Of a stretch of DNA of 45,842 nt, positions 33,414 through 43,759 are shown piece after piece. The number at the start of each line of letters is the position of its first letter. The first letter of the stretch is position 1. The notes under the pieces are model-generated. The model worked only from the letters and a program-made list of their open reading frames with translations. It was not told the origin of the DNA and ran no database searches. The position numbers and the translations under genes are program-made. Source of the DNA: Candidatus Epulonipiscium sp. (lineage in GTDB: Bacteria > Bacillota > Clostridia > Lachnospirales > Cellulosilyticaceae); contig JAAYSX010000065.1 of NCBI GenBank assembly GCA_012518255.1, forward strand, positions 1 through 45,842. Reading direction: 5' to 3'.

Positions 33414-35639
33414 GTGAAAGATAATAAAGGCAAAAGTAAAAGAAAGAAAAAGGCACCAAAAAGTAAAAAAAATAATATGAAGAATGAAATTATAGGGATA
33501 TCTATAATAGCCCTTAGTTTAATAACTGGGCTTAGTATATATACTAGTCAAGGTGGAATTTTTGGCAGGGTTTTAAGGGAATTTATAGTGGGGCTTTTTG
33601 GAATGAGCAGCTATGCCCTACCAGTATTAATCCTAATGCTAGGAATAGCAATTATAAGTCGTAAGATAGACCTTATACATAAATATCAAGGATTACTTTT
33701 AGCACTATTTATAAATATTTTAGTCCTTGCCCATGTGGCATACTATGGTAAATCCTTAATGGATGAATTTTCCTTCTCTATCTTTAGCACAGAGTACTAT
33801 AAGGAAGCTAAATGGTATACAGGTGGTTATATAGGAAGTATTCTTGGTAATATATTACTAACCCTAGTTGGCCTATATGGAAGTTATATAATCCTAATTG
33901 CAACATTAGTTATTATATCTATGATGCTAACTGGGGTATCCTATGCGGAATTAATTGAAAAAGTACTAACTGCTATAACAGATAAATTTATAGGAATTAA
34001 AGATAGCGCAATTGCAAAGAGACAAGAAAGAAAAAGAAAAAAAGAAATAAAAAAAAGTATAAATAAAGAAAAACCCAAGGAAAAAAAGAAGGAAGTGCTA
34101 GAGGAGCCACCTCTTATAGAAGAATTTACAGAGCAGGTAGATAGTTCTAGTGAAAATAATCTAGCAGATGACCCAGTAAAGATCCCCAAGTTTCAAGATG
34201 ACTATAAGTTTCCTGATATTGAACTTTTAAACAAGGGGGTAGCAGTTAAAACCACAGATAAATCTAGGAAGAAGATAACAGATAATGGTCGTAAGCTTGA
34301 GAAAACCCTAGCAAGTTTTGGGGTGGAGGCTAAAATCATAAATGTTCACAAGGGACCTACGGTTACCCGTTATGAGCTACAACCCAAAACTGGGGTTAAG
34401 GTAAGCAAGATTGTAAACCTGGCAGATGATATAGCACTAAATTTAGCAGCTACTGGCATAAGGATAGAGGCTCCAATACCAGGAAAATCGGCTGTTGGTA
34501 TAGAAGTACCTAATACTGATTCTTCTATCATTAATTTAAGGGATGTTATAGAAAGTAATAACTTTCAAAACTCTTACTCCAATCTTGCCTTTGCCCTTGG
34601 TAAGGATATAGGAGGGCAAGATATTGTTACAGATATAAGTAAGATGCCCCACCTTTTAATAGCGGGGGCTACAGGATCGGGGAAAAGTGTATGTATTAAC
34701 ACACTTATTATAAGTATTTTATATAAGGCACATCCAAGTGATGTTAAGTTAATGATGATTGACCCTAAAGTAGTAGAATTAAATGTATATAATGGAATTC
34801 CACACCTACTAATACCAGTAGTTACAGATCCTAAGAAGGCATCTAGCGCCCTATACTGGGCAGTTCAGGAGATGAACCAACGCTATAAACAATTTGCCGA
34901 AAACGATGTAAGGGATATTAGTGGGTATAATAAGAAATTTAAGGCAGGAAAGCTAGAAGAAGATTCAGAAAAAATGCCACATATTGTTATTATTATAGAT
35001 GAACTTGCTGACCTAATGATGAGCTCGGCTAAAGAAGTAGAAGATGCTATTTGCCGCCTAGCACAAATGGCAAGAGCAGCTGGAATACACCTTGTAATAG
35101 CAACCCAAAGGCCATCTGTAGATGTTATTACAGGAGTTATTAAGGCCAATATTCCATCAAGACTAGCCTTTGCAGTTTCATCAGGTACAGACTCAAGAAC
35201 TATACTTGATATGAACGGAGCCGAAAAGCTTCTAGGTAAGGGAGATATGCTTTTTTACCCAGTAGGAGCGCCGCAGCCTGTTAGAATTCAAGGAGCCTTT
35301 GTATCAGATGATGAGGTTAAGAACATTGTAAATAGCATTAAATCCAGCCAAGAAGTAAGTTATAAGGAAGATGTAATAGAAGCTATAGAAAGCCAGGTTA
35401 TAGTTAGGGACGAAATGGAAGAAGATGATGAGCTTTTAGATGCGGCAATTGATAGTATACTTGATAAAGAAACAGCTTCCATTTCTTATTTGCAAAGAAG
35501 GTTAAGAATAGGATTTAATAGGGCCTCGCGCCTAATGGATTCAATAGAGGGCCTTGGAATTGTAAGTGAAGATGAAGGAAGTAAACCACGCAGGGTTTTA
35601 ATAACAAGAGAGCAGTATGAAGGGGAGGACATATCATGA
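33414..35639 (+). CDS. spoIIIE: DNA translocase FtsK/SpoIIIE
   Basis: This is a 741-residue membrane-anchored DNA pump. Four N-terminal membrane helices (about 25-180) are followed by a charged Lys/Glu linker (about 195-280) and the RecA-like motor with Walker A GATGSGKS (418-425) and Walker B '[12 protein letters not shown]'. A C-terminal winged-helix gamma domain (about 675-740) completes it. It moves chromosome DNA into the forespore and helps clear the septum. The GTG start has GAGGGTGT upstream. Gene context favours the sporulation translocase, though it may be the only FtsK in the genome. It overlaps fhs by ATGA. Confidence 0.95.
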   Translation: MKDNKGKSKRKKKAPKSKKNNMKNEIIGISIIALSLITGLSIYTSQGGIFGRVLREFIVGLFGMSSYALPVLILMLGIAIISRKIDLIHKYQGLLLALFINILVLAHVAYYGKSLMDEFSFSIFSTEYYKEAKWYTGGYIGSILGNILLTLVGLYGSYIILIATLVIISMMLTGVSYAELIEKVLTAITDKFIGIKDSAIAKRQERKRKKEIKKSINKEKPKEKKKEVLEEPPLIEEFTEQVDSSSENNLADDPVKIPKFQDDYKFPDIELLNKGVAVKTTDKSRKKITDNGRKLEKTLASFGVEAKIINVHKGPTVTRYELQPKTGVKVSKIVNLADDIALNLAATGIRIEAPIPGKSAVGIEVPNTDSSIINLRDVIESNNFQNSYSNLAFALGKDIGGQDIVTDISKMPHLLIAGATGSGKSVCINTLIISILYKAHPSDVKLMMIDPKVVELNVYNGIPHLLIPVVTDPKKASSALYWAVQEMNQRYKQFAENDVRDISGYNKKFKAGKLEEDSEKMPHIVIIIDELADLMMSSAKEVEDAICRLAQMARAAGIHLVIATQRPSVDVITGVIKANIPSRLAFAVSSGTDSRTILDMNGAEKLLGKGDMLFYPVGAPQPVRIQGAFVSDDEVKNIVNSIKSSQEVSYKEDVIEAIESQVIVRDEMEEDDELLDAAIDSILDKETASISYLQRRLRIGFNRASRLMDSIEGLGIVSEDEGSKPRRVLITREQYEGEDIS

Positions 35640-37306
35640 AAACAGATATCCAAATTGCACAAGAAGCTAATATGATTCCTATATCAGAAGTTGCAAAAAA
35701 ATTAAACATAAATTCAGAATACCTTGAACCATATGGTAGGTACAAGGCTAAGCTATCAGATAAACTTTATGAAGACCTTCAAGATAAGGAAGATGGCAAA
35801 CTTATTTTAGTTACTGCAACAAACCCAACACCAGCTGGTGAAGGAAAAACTACAGTTTCGGTAGGACTTGGACAGGCCCTATGTAAAATGGGCAAAAATG
35901 CCATAGTTGCTATTAGAGAACCTTCACTTGGCCCTTGTATGGGAATCAAAGGCGGGGCTGCAGGAGGGGGCCATGCCCAGGTAGTTCCAATGGAAGATAT
36001 TAATCTACATTTTACAGGTGATATTCACGCCATAGGGGCTGCTAACAATCTTCTTTCATCTATGATAGATAATCATATACATCAAGGTAATGAGCTTGGA
36101 ATAGATCCAAGGCAAATTACCTGGAAAAGAGTAGTGGACCTTAATGATAGGGCCCTAAGGCAAGTAGTAGTAGGACTTGGTGGCCCAATTAATGGTGTAC
36201 CAAGGGAAGATGAATTTATGATTACAGTAGCCTCAGAGGTAATGGCAATACTTTGCCTAGCCAATGATATAGAAGATTTGAAAAACAGATTAGGAAATAT
36301 TATAATTGGCTATAACTATGATGGAGGGCCAGTGACAGCTAGGGACCTTGAAGCAGAAGGAGCCATGAGCGCACTGCTTAAAGATGCACTTAATCCCAAC
36401 CTAGTCCAAACCTTAGAAAACACACCAGCCCTAATGCACGGCGGCCCATTTGCAAATATTGCCCATGGCTGTAATAGTGTAAAGGCAAGTAATCTTGCCC
36501 TTAAACTATCAGACTATGTTGTAACAGAAGCAGGGTTTGGTGCTGACTTAGGTGCTGAAAAATTCTTCGACATTAAATGCAGATCAGCCAATCTAAAGCC
36601 TGATGCAGTTGTACTTGTAACAACTATAAGGGCCCTAAAGTATAATGGGGGAATGGACAGATCTAAGCTAGCAGAGCCAGATCTACAAGCCTTAGAAAAA
36701 GGATTTCCAAATCTAGAAAAACACATAGAAAATGTTAATAAATATAAGGTACCAGTAGTGGTAACCCTAAATGCATTTGCAACAGATAGCAAGGAAGAAA
36801 TAGAATTTATAAAGGAAAAATGCATCCAGCTTGGATGTGAATTCGCCCTATCCAAAGTATGGGCTGAGGGAGGGGAAGGTGGACTTGAACTTGCTAAGGC
36901 AGTACTTGAAACCCTTGATAAGAAGGAAAGTAACTTCCAGCCCCTATACGACCTAGAACTTCCTATAGAAGAAAAAATCGAAACAATTGCCAAGGAGATT
37001 TACGGCGCAAATGGAATAATCATTACTCCAAAGGCACAAAAATCCATAAATAAACTAAATGAAATAGGCCTTAGCAATCTACCTATTTGTATGGCAAAGA
37101 ATCAGTATTCACTATCAGATGACCCAGCTTTACTAGGTAGGCCTACGGACTTTACAATTACTATAAGTGATATAAGAGTATCAGCAGGTGCAGGCTTTAT
37201 AGTTGCCTTAACAGGAGATGTAATGACTATGCCAGGCCTTCCTAAAAAGCCAGCTGCTAACTCAATAGATGTAGATAAAGACGGCAAAATTACAGGATTA
37301 TTTTAA
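35636..37306 (+). CDS. fhs: Formate-tetrahydrofolate ligase
   Basis: Fhs (556 residues, normal length) makes 10-formyl-THF from formate, THF and ATP. The P-loop-like '[18 protein letters not shown]' (from about 64), '[20 protein letters not shown]' and '[17 protein letters not shown]' are canonical. It functions in one-carbon metabolism and, in acetogens, the methyl branch of the Wood-Ljungdahl pathway. It overlaps spoIIIE by 4 bp and is followed 11 bp later by folD, giving a one-carbon pair. This insertion between spoIIIE and rimO is unusual. Confidence 0.97.
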   Translation: MKTDIQIAQEANMIPISEVAKKLNINSEYLEPYGRYKAKLSDKLYEDLQDKEDGKLILVTATNPTPAGEGKTTVSVGLGQALCKMGKNAIVAIREPSLGPCMGIKGGAAGGGHAQVVPMEDINLHFTGDIHAIGAANNLLSSMIDNHIHQGNELGIDPRQITWKRVVDLNDRALRQVVVGLGGPINGVPREDEFMITVASEVMAILCLANDIEDLKNRLGNIIIGYNYDGGPVTARDLEAEGAMSALLKDALNPNLVQTLENTPALMHGGPFANIAHGCNSVKASNLALKLSDYVVTEAGFGADLGAEKFFDIKCRSANLKPDAVVLVTTIRALKYNGGMDRSKLAEPDLQALEKGFPNLEKHIENVNKYKVPVVVTLNAFATDSKEEIEFIKEKCIQLGCEFALSKVWAEGGEGGLELAKAVLETLDKKESNFQPLYDLELPIEEKIETIAKEIYGANGIIITPKAQKSINKLNEIGLSNLPICMAKNQYSLSDDPALLGRPTDFTITISDIRVSAGAGFIVALTGDVMTMPGLPKKPAANSIDVDKDGKITGLF

Positions 37307-37317
37307 GGGGAGATAAG

Positions 37318-38187
37318 ATGGAAAATAAAATTATAGATGGTAAACATATTTCAGATCTTGTTAAGGATGAACTTAAAGTTAAGGTAGAAGATTTAAAAGC
37401 AAAAGGAATTACGCCAGGACTTGCAGTTGTACTTGTAGGTGATAATCCTGCCTCCAAAATATATGTAGGCAGTAAGAAAAAAGCCTGCCAATATATAGGA
37501 ATTAAATCTTTTTCATATGAGATGCCTAATGAAGTAAGTGAGAAAGAAGTTTTAGAACTTATAGATACACTTAACCATGATCCGGCAGTACATGGTATAC
37601 TAGTACAATTACCACTTCCAGCCCATATTGATGAGCAGAAGGTTCTGCTGGCCATAGATCCTTCCAAGGATGTAGATGGTTTCCACCCTATGAGTGTTGG
37701 GTCCTTAGTTGTAGGAGCAGAAGGCTTTGTATCATGCACACCTGCCGGCATTATAGAGCTACTTAAACGCTCTAATGTAGATATAGAAGGCAAGCACTGC
37801 GTGGTAGTAGGCAGAAGTAACATTGTCGGAAAACCAATTAGTATGTTACTATTAAAAGAACACGGCACAGTAACCATGTGCCACTCAAGAACAAAAAATC
37901 TTGGGGACATTGTAAAACAAGCAGATATAATAATTGCGGCTGTTGGGGTGCCTAAATTAATCACAGGAGATATGATTAAGGAGGGCGCAGTAATTATTGA
38001 CGTAGGAATGAATAGACTAGATAATGGGAAGCTATGCGGAGATGTAGATTTTGATGCCTGCATAGAAAAAGCTAGTTTAATAACACCTGTTCCAGGAGGA
38101 GTAGGCCCAATGACAATTGCTATGCTTATGAATAATTGCGTAATCTCAGCTGCAAGACTATTGGAGGAAAACATAATTGATAACTAA
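37318..38187 (+). CDS. folD: Bifunctional methylene-THF dehydrogenase/cyclohydrolase
   Basis: FolD (289 residues) interconverts 10-formyl-, methenyl- and methylene-THF using NAD(P). The active-site region 'SKIYVGSKKKACQYIGI' with the catalytic lysine, 'LPLPAHID', 'VVVGRSNIVGKP' and 'PVPGGVGPMTIAML' are all present. AAGGGGAG lies upstream of the ATG. It is next to fhs, completing two steps from formate. The rimO start (TTG at 38177) is inside its last codons, an 11-bp overlap. Confidence 0.97.
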   Translation: MENKIIDGKHISDLVKDELKVKVEDLKAKGITPGLAVVLVGDNPASKIYVGSKKKACQYIGIKSFSYEMPNEVSEKEVLELIDTLNHDPAVHGILVQLPLPAHIDEQKVLLAIDPSKDVDGFHPMSVGSLVVGAEGFVSCTPAGIIELLKRSNVDIEGKHCVVVGRSNIVGKPISMLLLKEHGTVTMCHSRTKNLGDIVKQADIIIAAVGVPKLITGDMIKEGAVIIDVGMNRLDNGKLCGDVDFDACIEKASLITPVPGGVGPMTIAMLMNNCVISAARLLEENIIDN

Positions 38188-39523
38188 AATAGCATTTGTA
38201 TCACTAGGTTGTGATAAAAACCTAGTTGATACAGAAAACATGTTAGGAATACTAAATAAATCAGGCTTTGCCCTTACAGGGGATGAAGCCGAGGCAGATG
38301 TGCTAGTTTTAAACTCATGCTGCTTTATAGCAGATGCAAAGGAAGAAAGCATAAATACTATATTAGAACTTGCAAGATATAAGGAAGTAGGTAACTGTAA
38401 GGCCTTAATAGTAACAGGTTGCCTTTCCCAGCGCTACAAGGAAGAAATCCTTAGGGAAATCCCTGAGGTTGATGCAGTGGTAGGGACTACATCCTATGAT
38501 GAAATAGATACTATAGTTACAAAGGTCCTTGAAAACAAAGAAGAAAAAGTAACATTATTTAATGATATAGATAGGAAAATGGACCATGAAAGCCCTAGAA
38601 TACTTACAACAGCAGGCTACTATGCCTTTCTTAAGGTAGCAGAAGGATGCGATAATCACTGCACCTACTGCATTATTCCAAAGCTAAGAGGGAAGTATAG
38701 AAGTAGAAGCATAGAAGATTTAGTGAAGGAAGCTAAGGGCCTGGTATCACAAGGTGTAACAGAGCTTATCCTAGTAGCCCAGGATACTACATGCTACGGA
38801 AAAGACCTATATGGTAAGAAGAAACTACCAGAATTATTACATGAGCTTGGTAAGATTGAAGGCCTTGAGTGGATTAGAATACTATACTGCTACCCAGAAG
38901 AAATTACTGATGAACTTATTATGGCAATTAAGAATGAACCCAAAGTATGTAAGTATATAGATATGCCTATACAGCATGCTGATAATGAAATACTTAAGAA
39001 GATGGGCCGTAGGAATACCAGGGAGCAGCTAGAGGAAGTTATAAGTAAGATGCGAAGGGAAATTCCAGATATTGCACTAAGGACAACACTTATTGTAGGA
39101 TTCCCAGGGGAGGGCCAGGAGCACTTTGATAATTTAGTAGAGTTTGTAGATAGGACTAAATTTGATAGGCTGGGGGTTTTTACTTATTCAAAAGAAGAAG
39201 GCACACCTGCAGCTACAATGACCAATCATATAAGTCAGGAAGTTATGGATGAGCGTAGGGATATTATTATGAACCTACAACAAGAAATAAGTGCAGATAA
39301 GAACCAGGAAATGATAGGAAAAACGGTTAAAGTACTTATAGAAGGTAAGCTTGCAGATGAAGATGTATATATAGGTAGAACCTATAAAGATGCACCAGAA
39401 ATCGATGGAAATGTATTTGTAGAATATGAGGGAGAATTGATATCAGGGGATATGATAAATGTAAAGATTATAAATGCATACGAGTATGACTTGATTGGAG
39501 AGATAGATAATGAATTTAGCTAA
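38177..39523 (+). CDS. rimO: Ribosomal protein S12 methylthiotransferase RimO
   Basis: RimO (448 residues) is a radical SAM enzyme that adds a methylthio group to an S12 aspartate. An N-terminal UPF0004 domain ('VSLGCDKNLVDTE', 'NSCCFIADAKEES' and 'VTGCLSQRY', with its iron-sulfur cysteines) precedes the radical SAM CxxxCxxC (C158, C162, C165 in 'CDNHCTYCIIP') and a C-terminal TRAM domain. The start is TTG, 9 bp after GGAGG (38163-38167) and overlapping folD. Its end overlaps pgsA by 14 bp. Confidence 0.95.
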   Translation: MITKIAFVSLGCDKNLVDTENMLGILNKSGFALTGDEAEADVLVLNSCCFIADAKEESINTILELARYKEVGNCKALIVTGCLSQRYKEEILREIPEVDAVVGTTSYDEIDTIVTKVLENKEEKVTLFNDIDRKMDHESPRILTTAGYYAFLKVAEGCDNHCTYCIIPKLRGKYRSRSIEDLVKEAKGLVSQGVTELILVAQDTTCYGKDLYGKKKLPELLHELGKIEGLEWIRILYCYPEEITDELIMAIKNEPKVCKYIDMPIQHADNEILKKMGRRNTREQLEEVISKMRREIPDIALRTTLIVGFPGEGQEHFDNLVEFVDRTKFDRLGVFTYSKEEGTPAATMTNHISQEVMDERRDIIMNLQQEISADKNQEMIGKTVKVLIEGKLADEDVYIGRTYKDAPEIDGNVFVEYEGELISGDMINVKIINAYEYDLIGEIDNEFS

Positions 39524-40070
39524 TAAATTAACAGTAACTAGAGTAATCTTAGTATTTGTTTTTATGGCGACCTTACTCATATCATGGGGAACATTAAACC
39601 AGAGACTCTGGCTATCACTAGGCATCTTTATTATAGCCAGTTTTACTGATTTTTTAGATGGATATATAGCTAGAAGCAGGAATTTAATTACAGACTTTGG
39701 CAAATTCGCAGATCCATTAGCCGATAAAATGTTAGTAACTGCTGCCATGGTAGCCCTTATAGAAATAGGGCCAGTGCCAGCTGGCAAACTACCAGCCTGG
39801 ATTGTAATAATAATTTTAATAAGAGAATTTACTATATCTGGTGTTAGAATTTTGGCAGCATCCAAAGATATAGTTATTGCTGCAAGTATGTGGGGCAAGA
39901 TTAAGACAGTATTTCAGCTATTTATGATTATAGTATTATTAATCCCAGTAACAAATGTGTATATTAATAACCTAGCTACATTTTTAATATATGGCGCTTT
40001 AATTACCACTGTAATATCAGGTGCTGAATATATTATAAAAAACAAAGATATTTTTGGCAGTGATATTTAA
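39510..40070 (+). CDS. pgsA: CDP-diacylglycerol-glycerol-3-phosphate 3-phosphatidyltransferase
   Basis: PgsA (186 residues) makes phosphatidylglycerol-phosphate, the precursor of PG and cardiolipin. It is an integral membrane protein. The CDP-alcohol phosphotransferase motif DG-x2-AR-x8-G-x3-D-x3-D is complete ('DGYIARSRNLITDFGKF' then 'ADPLAD'). The rimO-pgsA order is common in Firmicutes. The ATG start lies within the last rimO codons. Confidence 0.96.
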   Translation: MNLANKLTVTRVILVFVFMATLLISWGTLNQRLWLSLGIFIIASFTDFLDGYIARSRNLITDFGKFADPLADKMLVTAAMVALIEIGPVPAGKLPAWIVIIILIREFTISGVRILAASKDIVIAASMWGKIKTVFQLFMIIVLLIPVTNVYINNLATFLIYGALITTVISGAEYIIKNKDIFGSDI

Positions 40071-40089
40071 GTAGTATATGGAGGATAAA

Positions 40090-40935
40090 ATGATAGAACT
40101 TGGGAAGTTTCAGGATTTACAAATTGTAGACGAAGCCCCTATGGGTGTATATTTAAATACAGATGTAGACGGCGAATCAGATGATGTTTTACTACCTCAA
40201 AAGCAAGTACCAGAAGATGCTCAAATTGGTGATTCACTTGAAGTATTTATATATAGGGATTCAAAGGATAGACTTATAGCAACCACCAATACCCCCTTAA
40301 TAAGCCTTGGCGAGCTACAGGAACTTAAGGTTATAGAAGTTACCAAAATAGGTGCCTTTCTTAACTGGGGACTAGAAAGGGATTTGTTTTTGCCATTTAA
40401 TGAACAAGTTGTACCAGTTGAAAAGGGCAAAAAATACTTATTTGCCCTATATATTGATAAAAGTGATAGATTATGCGCAACAATGTATATAGAAAACTAC
40501 TTAAGCACCGATTCACCATATAAGGAAGATGAGTGGGTAGAAGGAACTATATGTAACATTAAAAAAGGCTTTGGCGCATTAGTAGCTGTAGATAATAAGT
40601 ATCACGGATTAATACATTACAGTGATTTATATGGAAACTTTAGAGTTGGTGGCAAGGTAAAGGCAAGAGTTGTAAAGGCAAGGATAGATGGCAAGTTAGA
40701 TTTAAACCCTAGGGAGAAGTCCTTTATACAAATGAGTGATGATGCTAATTTAATCTTAAATAAATTAGATAATAATGAAGGATTTTTGCCCTATAATGAT
40801 CATAGCAGCCCAGAAGCAATAAACAAAGAATTTGCAATGAGTAAAGGGGCCTTTAAGAGGGCTATTGGTAGCCTCTATAAGGAAAGAATCATTAAAATTA
40901 CAAAAGAAGGCATTGAAAAGGTGGGCATCCAGTAA
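40090..40935 (+). CDS. CvfB/YitL-type S1 RNA-binding protein
   Basis: This 281-residue protein contains three S1-like/OB repeats ('GKFQDLQIVDEAPMGVYLN', 'LKVIEVTKIGAFLNWGLERD' and 'EGTICNIKKGFGALVAVDNK') and a C-terminal winged helix (about 225-280). CvfB in Staphylococcus is an RNA-binding virulence modulator, and YitL is its Bacillus relative; here a general RNA-binding role is inferred. The ATG at 40090 has GGAGG at 40080-40084; the ATG at 40078 precedes that site and is not used. Its stop overlaps the next gene (TAATG). Confidence 0.87.
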   Translation: MIELGKFQDLQIVDEAPMGVYLNTDVDGESDDVLLPQKQVPEDAQIGDSLEVFIYRDSKDRLIATTNTPLISLGELQELKVIEVTKIGAFLNWGLERDLFLPFNEQVVPVEKGKKYLFALYIDKSDRLCATMYIENYLSTDSPYKEDEWVEGTICNIKKGFGALVAVDNKYHGLIHYSDLYGNFRVGGKVKARVVKARIDGKLDLNPREKSFIQMSDDANLILNKLDNNEGFLPYNDHSSPEAINKEFAMSKGAFKRAIGSLYKERIIKITKEGIEKVGIQ

Positions 40936-42005
40936 TGCGCTTTATACCAATTACACACATAAAACCAGGGATGCTACTTGCCAAAAGCATATACAACAAA
41001 AATGGAAGCCTTTTACTTAGGGCAGGAACCAAGCTTAAAAGCCACTATGTAATTAAAATGAATGAAATAGGAATTCTAGGCGCCTATATTGAAGATGAAA
41101 TATCTAAGGGCCTTGAAATAGACAGTGTTATAAGTGACGAACTTAGAATGAAGGCCGTTGATAAGGTTAGGGATGTCTTTTTAGATGCAGAAACAGGAAG
41201 GTCAACAGTAGACCAAAACATGTCCCAGGCTAATGAGCTTGTGGATAATATAATAGATGAGCTGATAGATAATAAACACATAATGGTTAATATGGTAGAT
41301 ATTAAATCTTATGATGAATATACCTACCAGCACAGCGTTAACGTATGTGTTCTTTCAATTATAATGGGCATATCATTAGGCTTTACTAGGGAACAACTAA
41401 CAAACCTTGGTATGTCTGCACTCTTGCATGATATTGGAAAAATCTTTATAGATATTGATTTATTAAATAAAGTGGAACCGCTTACCGATGCCGAAATGGA
41501 TATAATGAGAGGCCACTCCTTAGATGGATATAGATATATAAAATATGAATTTGACTTTCCTTTTCAGACTAATATAGGGATATTGCAGCACCATGAAAAA
41601 TATGATGGCACCGGCTATCCAAGGAATAAAGAAGGGGAGGATATATCCTTATTTGCAAGGATTATTGCCATAGCCGATGTATATGATGCTCTTATTTCCA
41701 ATAGGTACTACAAAAAAGCGGTACCTCCATCAGAGGCCATGGAATATATTATGGGGGGAGCAGGGGCGCACTTTGACTATGACTTAGTTAATATCTTTGT
41801 TAGGAAAGTTGCCCTATATCCAATAGGAGCAGGAGTTAAATTAAGCAATGGAGATGTAGGGATAGTAGCCAAGAATTATCCTGATGCTCCTAATAGACCA
41901 AAAATACGACTACTAGATAAAGACTGTAAGGATTACACTTATATAGACCTTAAAAACGATTTTACAACCAAGGACGTAACTGTACTAAAAATTGTAAACA
42001 TATAA
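40935..42005 (+). CDS. HD-GYP domain cyclic-di-GMP phosphodiesterase
   Basis: This is a 356-residue protein. The N-terminal segment (about 1-115) resembles the domain before HD-GYP modules, and the HD-GYP domain runs from about 118 to 305. It has H133, HD at 165-166 ('LLHDIGK'), H194, 'HHEKYDGTGYP' (219-229) and 'IIAIADVYDAL' with D-x3-D-like ligands. The complete GYP motif predicts c-di-GMP hydrolysis to GMP. There are no membrane segments, so it is cytosolic. It is coupled by TAATG to the S1-protein gene. Confidence 0.93.
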   Translation: MRFIPITHIKPGMLLAKSIYNKNGSLLLRAGTKLKSHYVIKMNEIGILGAYIEDEISKGLEIDSVISDELRMKAVDKVRDVFLDAETGRSTVDQNMSQANELVDNIIDELIDNKHIMVNMVDIKSYDEYTYQHSVNVCVLSIIMGISLGFTREQLTNLGMSALLHDIGKIFIDIDLLNKVEPLTDAEMDIMRGHSLDGYRYIKYEFDFPFQTNIGILQHHEKYDGTGYPRNKEGEDISLFARIIAIADVYDALISNRYYKKAVPPSEAMEYIMGGAGAHFDYDLVNIFVRKVALYPIGAGVKLSNGDVGIVAKNYPDAPNRPKIRLLDKDCKDYTYIDLKNDFTTKDVTVLKIVNI

Positions 42006-42021
42006 AAGAAAAGGGATTAAT

Positions 42022-42996
42022 ATGAGAAAAATATCAATTAGATTAATAACATTAATATTACTAATTACTATATTAACAGGCTGTGGCAAATCAGCTAAAA
42101 GCCAAGAGCCTATAACCTACAATGTAGTTGTTCCAGATGGAATACCAGCCCTTACAATGGCCAAGATAATCAAGGAAGATAGTATTGATTTTGATAATAT
42201 AGACTTAGAATACAGCATCGAAAAGGCAACAGATGCCCTAGCAGCTAAGGTATTATCAGAAGAAGCAGACATAGCCATAGTACCTTCAAACCTAGCAGCC
42301 CAGACCTACAATAAAGGTCTAGACTATAGAATAGTAGCCACAGGAAGTTGGGGGTCTTTTTACTTAATAAGTGAAGATAATATTGAAGATTTAAGTGCAC
42401 TAGAAGGTGAAAGCATAACAACTATAGGAAAAAACCTTACTCCTGATATTATGCTTAGGCATATATTTGAACTTAAAGGACTTAAGGCAGACCAGGATGT
42501 AAGCATTGAATATCTAAATGGTGCAACAGAACTTGCGCCTAATTATATAAGTGGACAGGCTAAGATTGTATCAGTGCCTGAACCAATGCTTACAACAATT
42601 ATGGGCAAGAAAGTAGATACTAATATAATCTTAGATCTTAATGAAGAGTGGAAGATTGCACATTCATCAGACCACGGCTATCCTCAAAGTAGCCTTATAA
42701 TTAAAGAAGATATTATAAGGGATAATGAGGACTTTATTAAAGCCCTTCTTGGTGAATATGAGAAAAGTATAAAATGGGCAAATGAAAATCCAGATAAATT
42801 AGGAGAGTACGCCCAAGCTTTAGACCTAGCCCTTAACCCTGAAGTATTAGCTAAGGCCTTAGATAGGGCTAATATTAAATACGTCCCCATAAATGATTCA
42901 ATAGAGGATTACAATAAGTTTTTTGAAGTATTATTTAATATGGAAGCTAAGGTTATAGGAGGAGAAATCCCAGATGAAGGGCTTTACTTTAAATAA
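42022..42996 (+). CDS. ABC transporter substrate-binding lipoprotein, NitT/TauT type
   Basis: This 324-residue exported lipoprotein has a lipobox 'TILTGCGKS' near residues 15-23, processed by signal peptidase II. The NMT1/SsuA-like binding domain includes 'YNVVVPDGIPALTMAKI' and 'KVLSEEADIAIVPSNLAAQ'. Relatives bind sulfonates, nitrate, pyrimidine precursors or riboflavin-like molecules; the substrate cannot be told. The ATG follows AAAGGGA. It overlaps the permease gene by 23 bp, and an ATPase follows, giving a complete importer. Confidence 0.9.
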   Translation: MRKISIRLITLILLITILTGCGKSAKSQEPITYNVVVPDGIPALTMAKIIKEDSIDFDNIDLEYSIEKATDALAAKVLSEEADIAIVPSNLAAQTYNKGLDYRIVATGSWGSFYLISEDNIEDLSALEGESITTIGKNLTPDIMLRHIFELKGLKADQDVSIEYLNGATELAPNYISGQAKIVSVPEPMLTTIMGKKVDTNIILDLNEEWKIAHSSDHGYPQSSLIIKEDIIRDNEDFIKALLGEYEKSIKWANENPDKLGEYAQALDLALNPEVLAKALDRANIKYVPINDSIEDYNKFFEVLFNMEAKVIGGEIPDEGLYFK

Positions 42997-43759
42997 AAAT
43001 AAGCTACTAGGCTTTATTTTAATAATCATAATATGGACTATTTCCTATTATTTTATAGGAAATAGTGTTATATTGCCCTCACCTATAGAAACAGCTATAG
43101 CCTTTAAAGAAATTATTAGCAGCCAAAATTTTGCTATAACAATTTTTACTAGCCTTAATAGATTAATTGTTAGCTTTTTAATAGCATTATTTTTGGCCCT
43201 TATTTTTGGCATAATTTCAGCCCTTAACCAGTGGTTCTATGATCTTATATCCCCCCTAGTTGCCTTATTTAAGATTGTACCCACCATGGCCATAGTAATC
43301 CTAGCCTTAATTTGGCTAACTAATAGGCGGGCACCCATACTTATAGCAGTTATAATAGTTTTTCCTATATTATATGAAGCTGTAATTAAGGGAATTAGGG
43401 ATATTGATAGGAACATTATAAATATGACCAAGGTCTATAAAGTACAACAGAAAGACATTGTAAGATACATATATATACCTAATATAATAAATAATATAGG
43501 AGCCATATTATCATCAACTATGGGCCTATGCCTTAAGATTATTATAGGCGGTGAAGTGCTAGGCCAGCCTCTTAACTCTATAGGAACAAGTATTCAAACA
43601 GAAAAGATGTATTTAAATACAGCTGGGGTACTAGCCTGGATAGGGGTTCTCCTTATCCTATCATTATTAATTAACCTAGCAAGCAAAGTTATTATCTGTA
43701 TTAGCAAAGCTATAAGAAAGGGACTTAAAGATGGACAAGCTATACATAAAGAATATTAA
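42974..43759 (+). CDS. ABC transporter permease, NitT/TauT type
   Basis: This 261-residue protein has about six membrane helices and a binding-protein-dependent permease region ('SPLVALFKIVPTMAIVILAL' and the EAA loop around 'YEAVIKGIRDIDRNIINMTK'). GGAGGAG lies about 9 bp before the ATG, inside the lipoprotein gene. It pairs with the ATPase that starts within its last 29 bp. Confidence 0.92.
   Translation: MKGFTLNKNKLLGFILIIIIWTISYYFIGNSVILPSPIETAIAFKEIISSQNFAITIFTSLNRLIVSFLIALFLALIFGIISALNQWFYDLISPLVALFKIVPTMAIVILALIWLTNRRAPILIAVIIVFPILYEAVIKGIRDIDRNIINMTKVYKVQQKDIVRYIYIPNIINNIGAILSSTMGLCLKIIIGGEVLGQPLNSIGTSIQTEKMYLNTAGVLAWIGVLLILSLLINLASKVIICISKAIRKGLKDGQAIHKEY

Noticed and set aside
37290-38174. 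294-codon minus-strand frame opposite folD
   Set aside because: FolD motifs are complete on the plus strand; the antisense translation is low-complexity Ser/Thr/Pro and lacks a start site.
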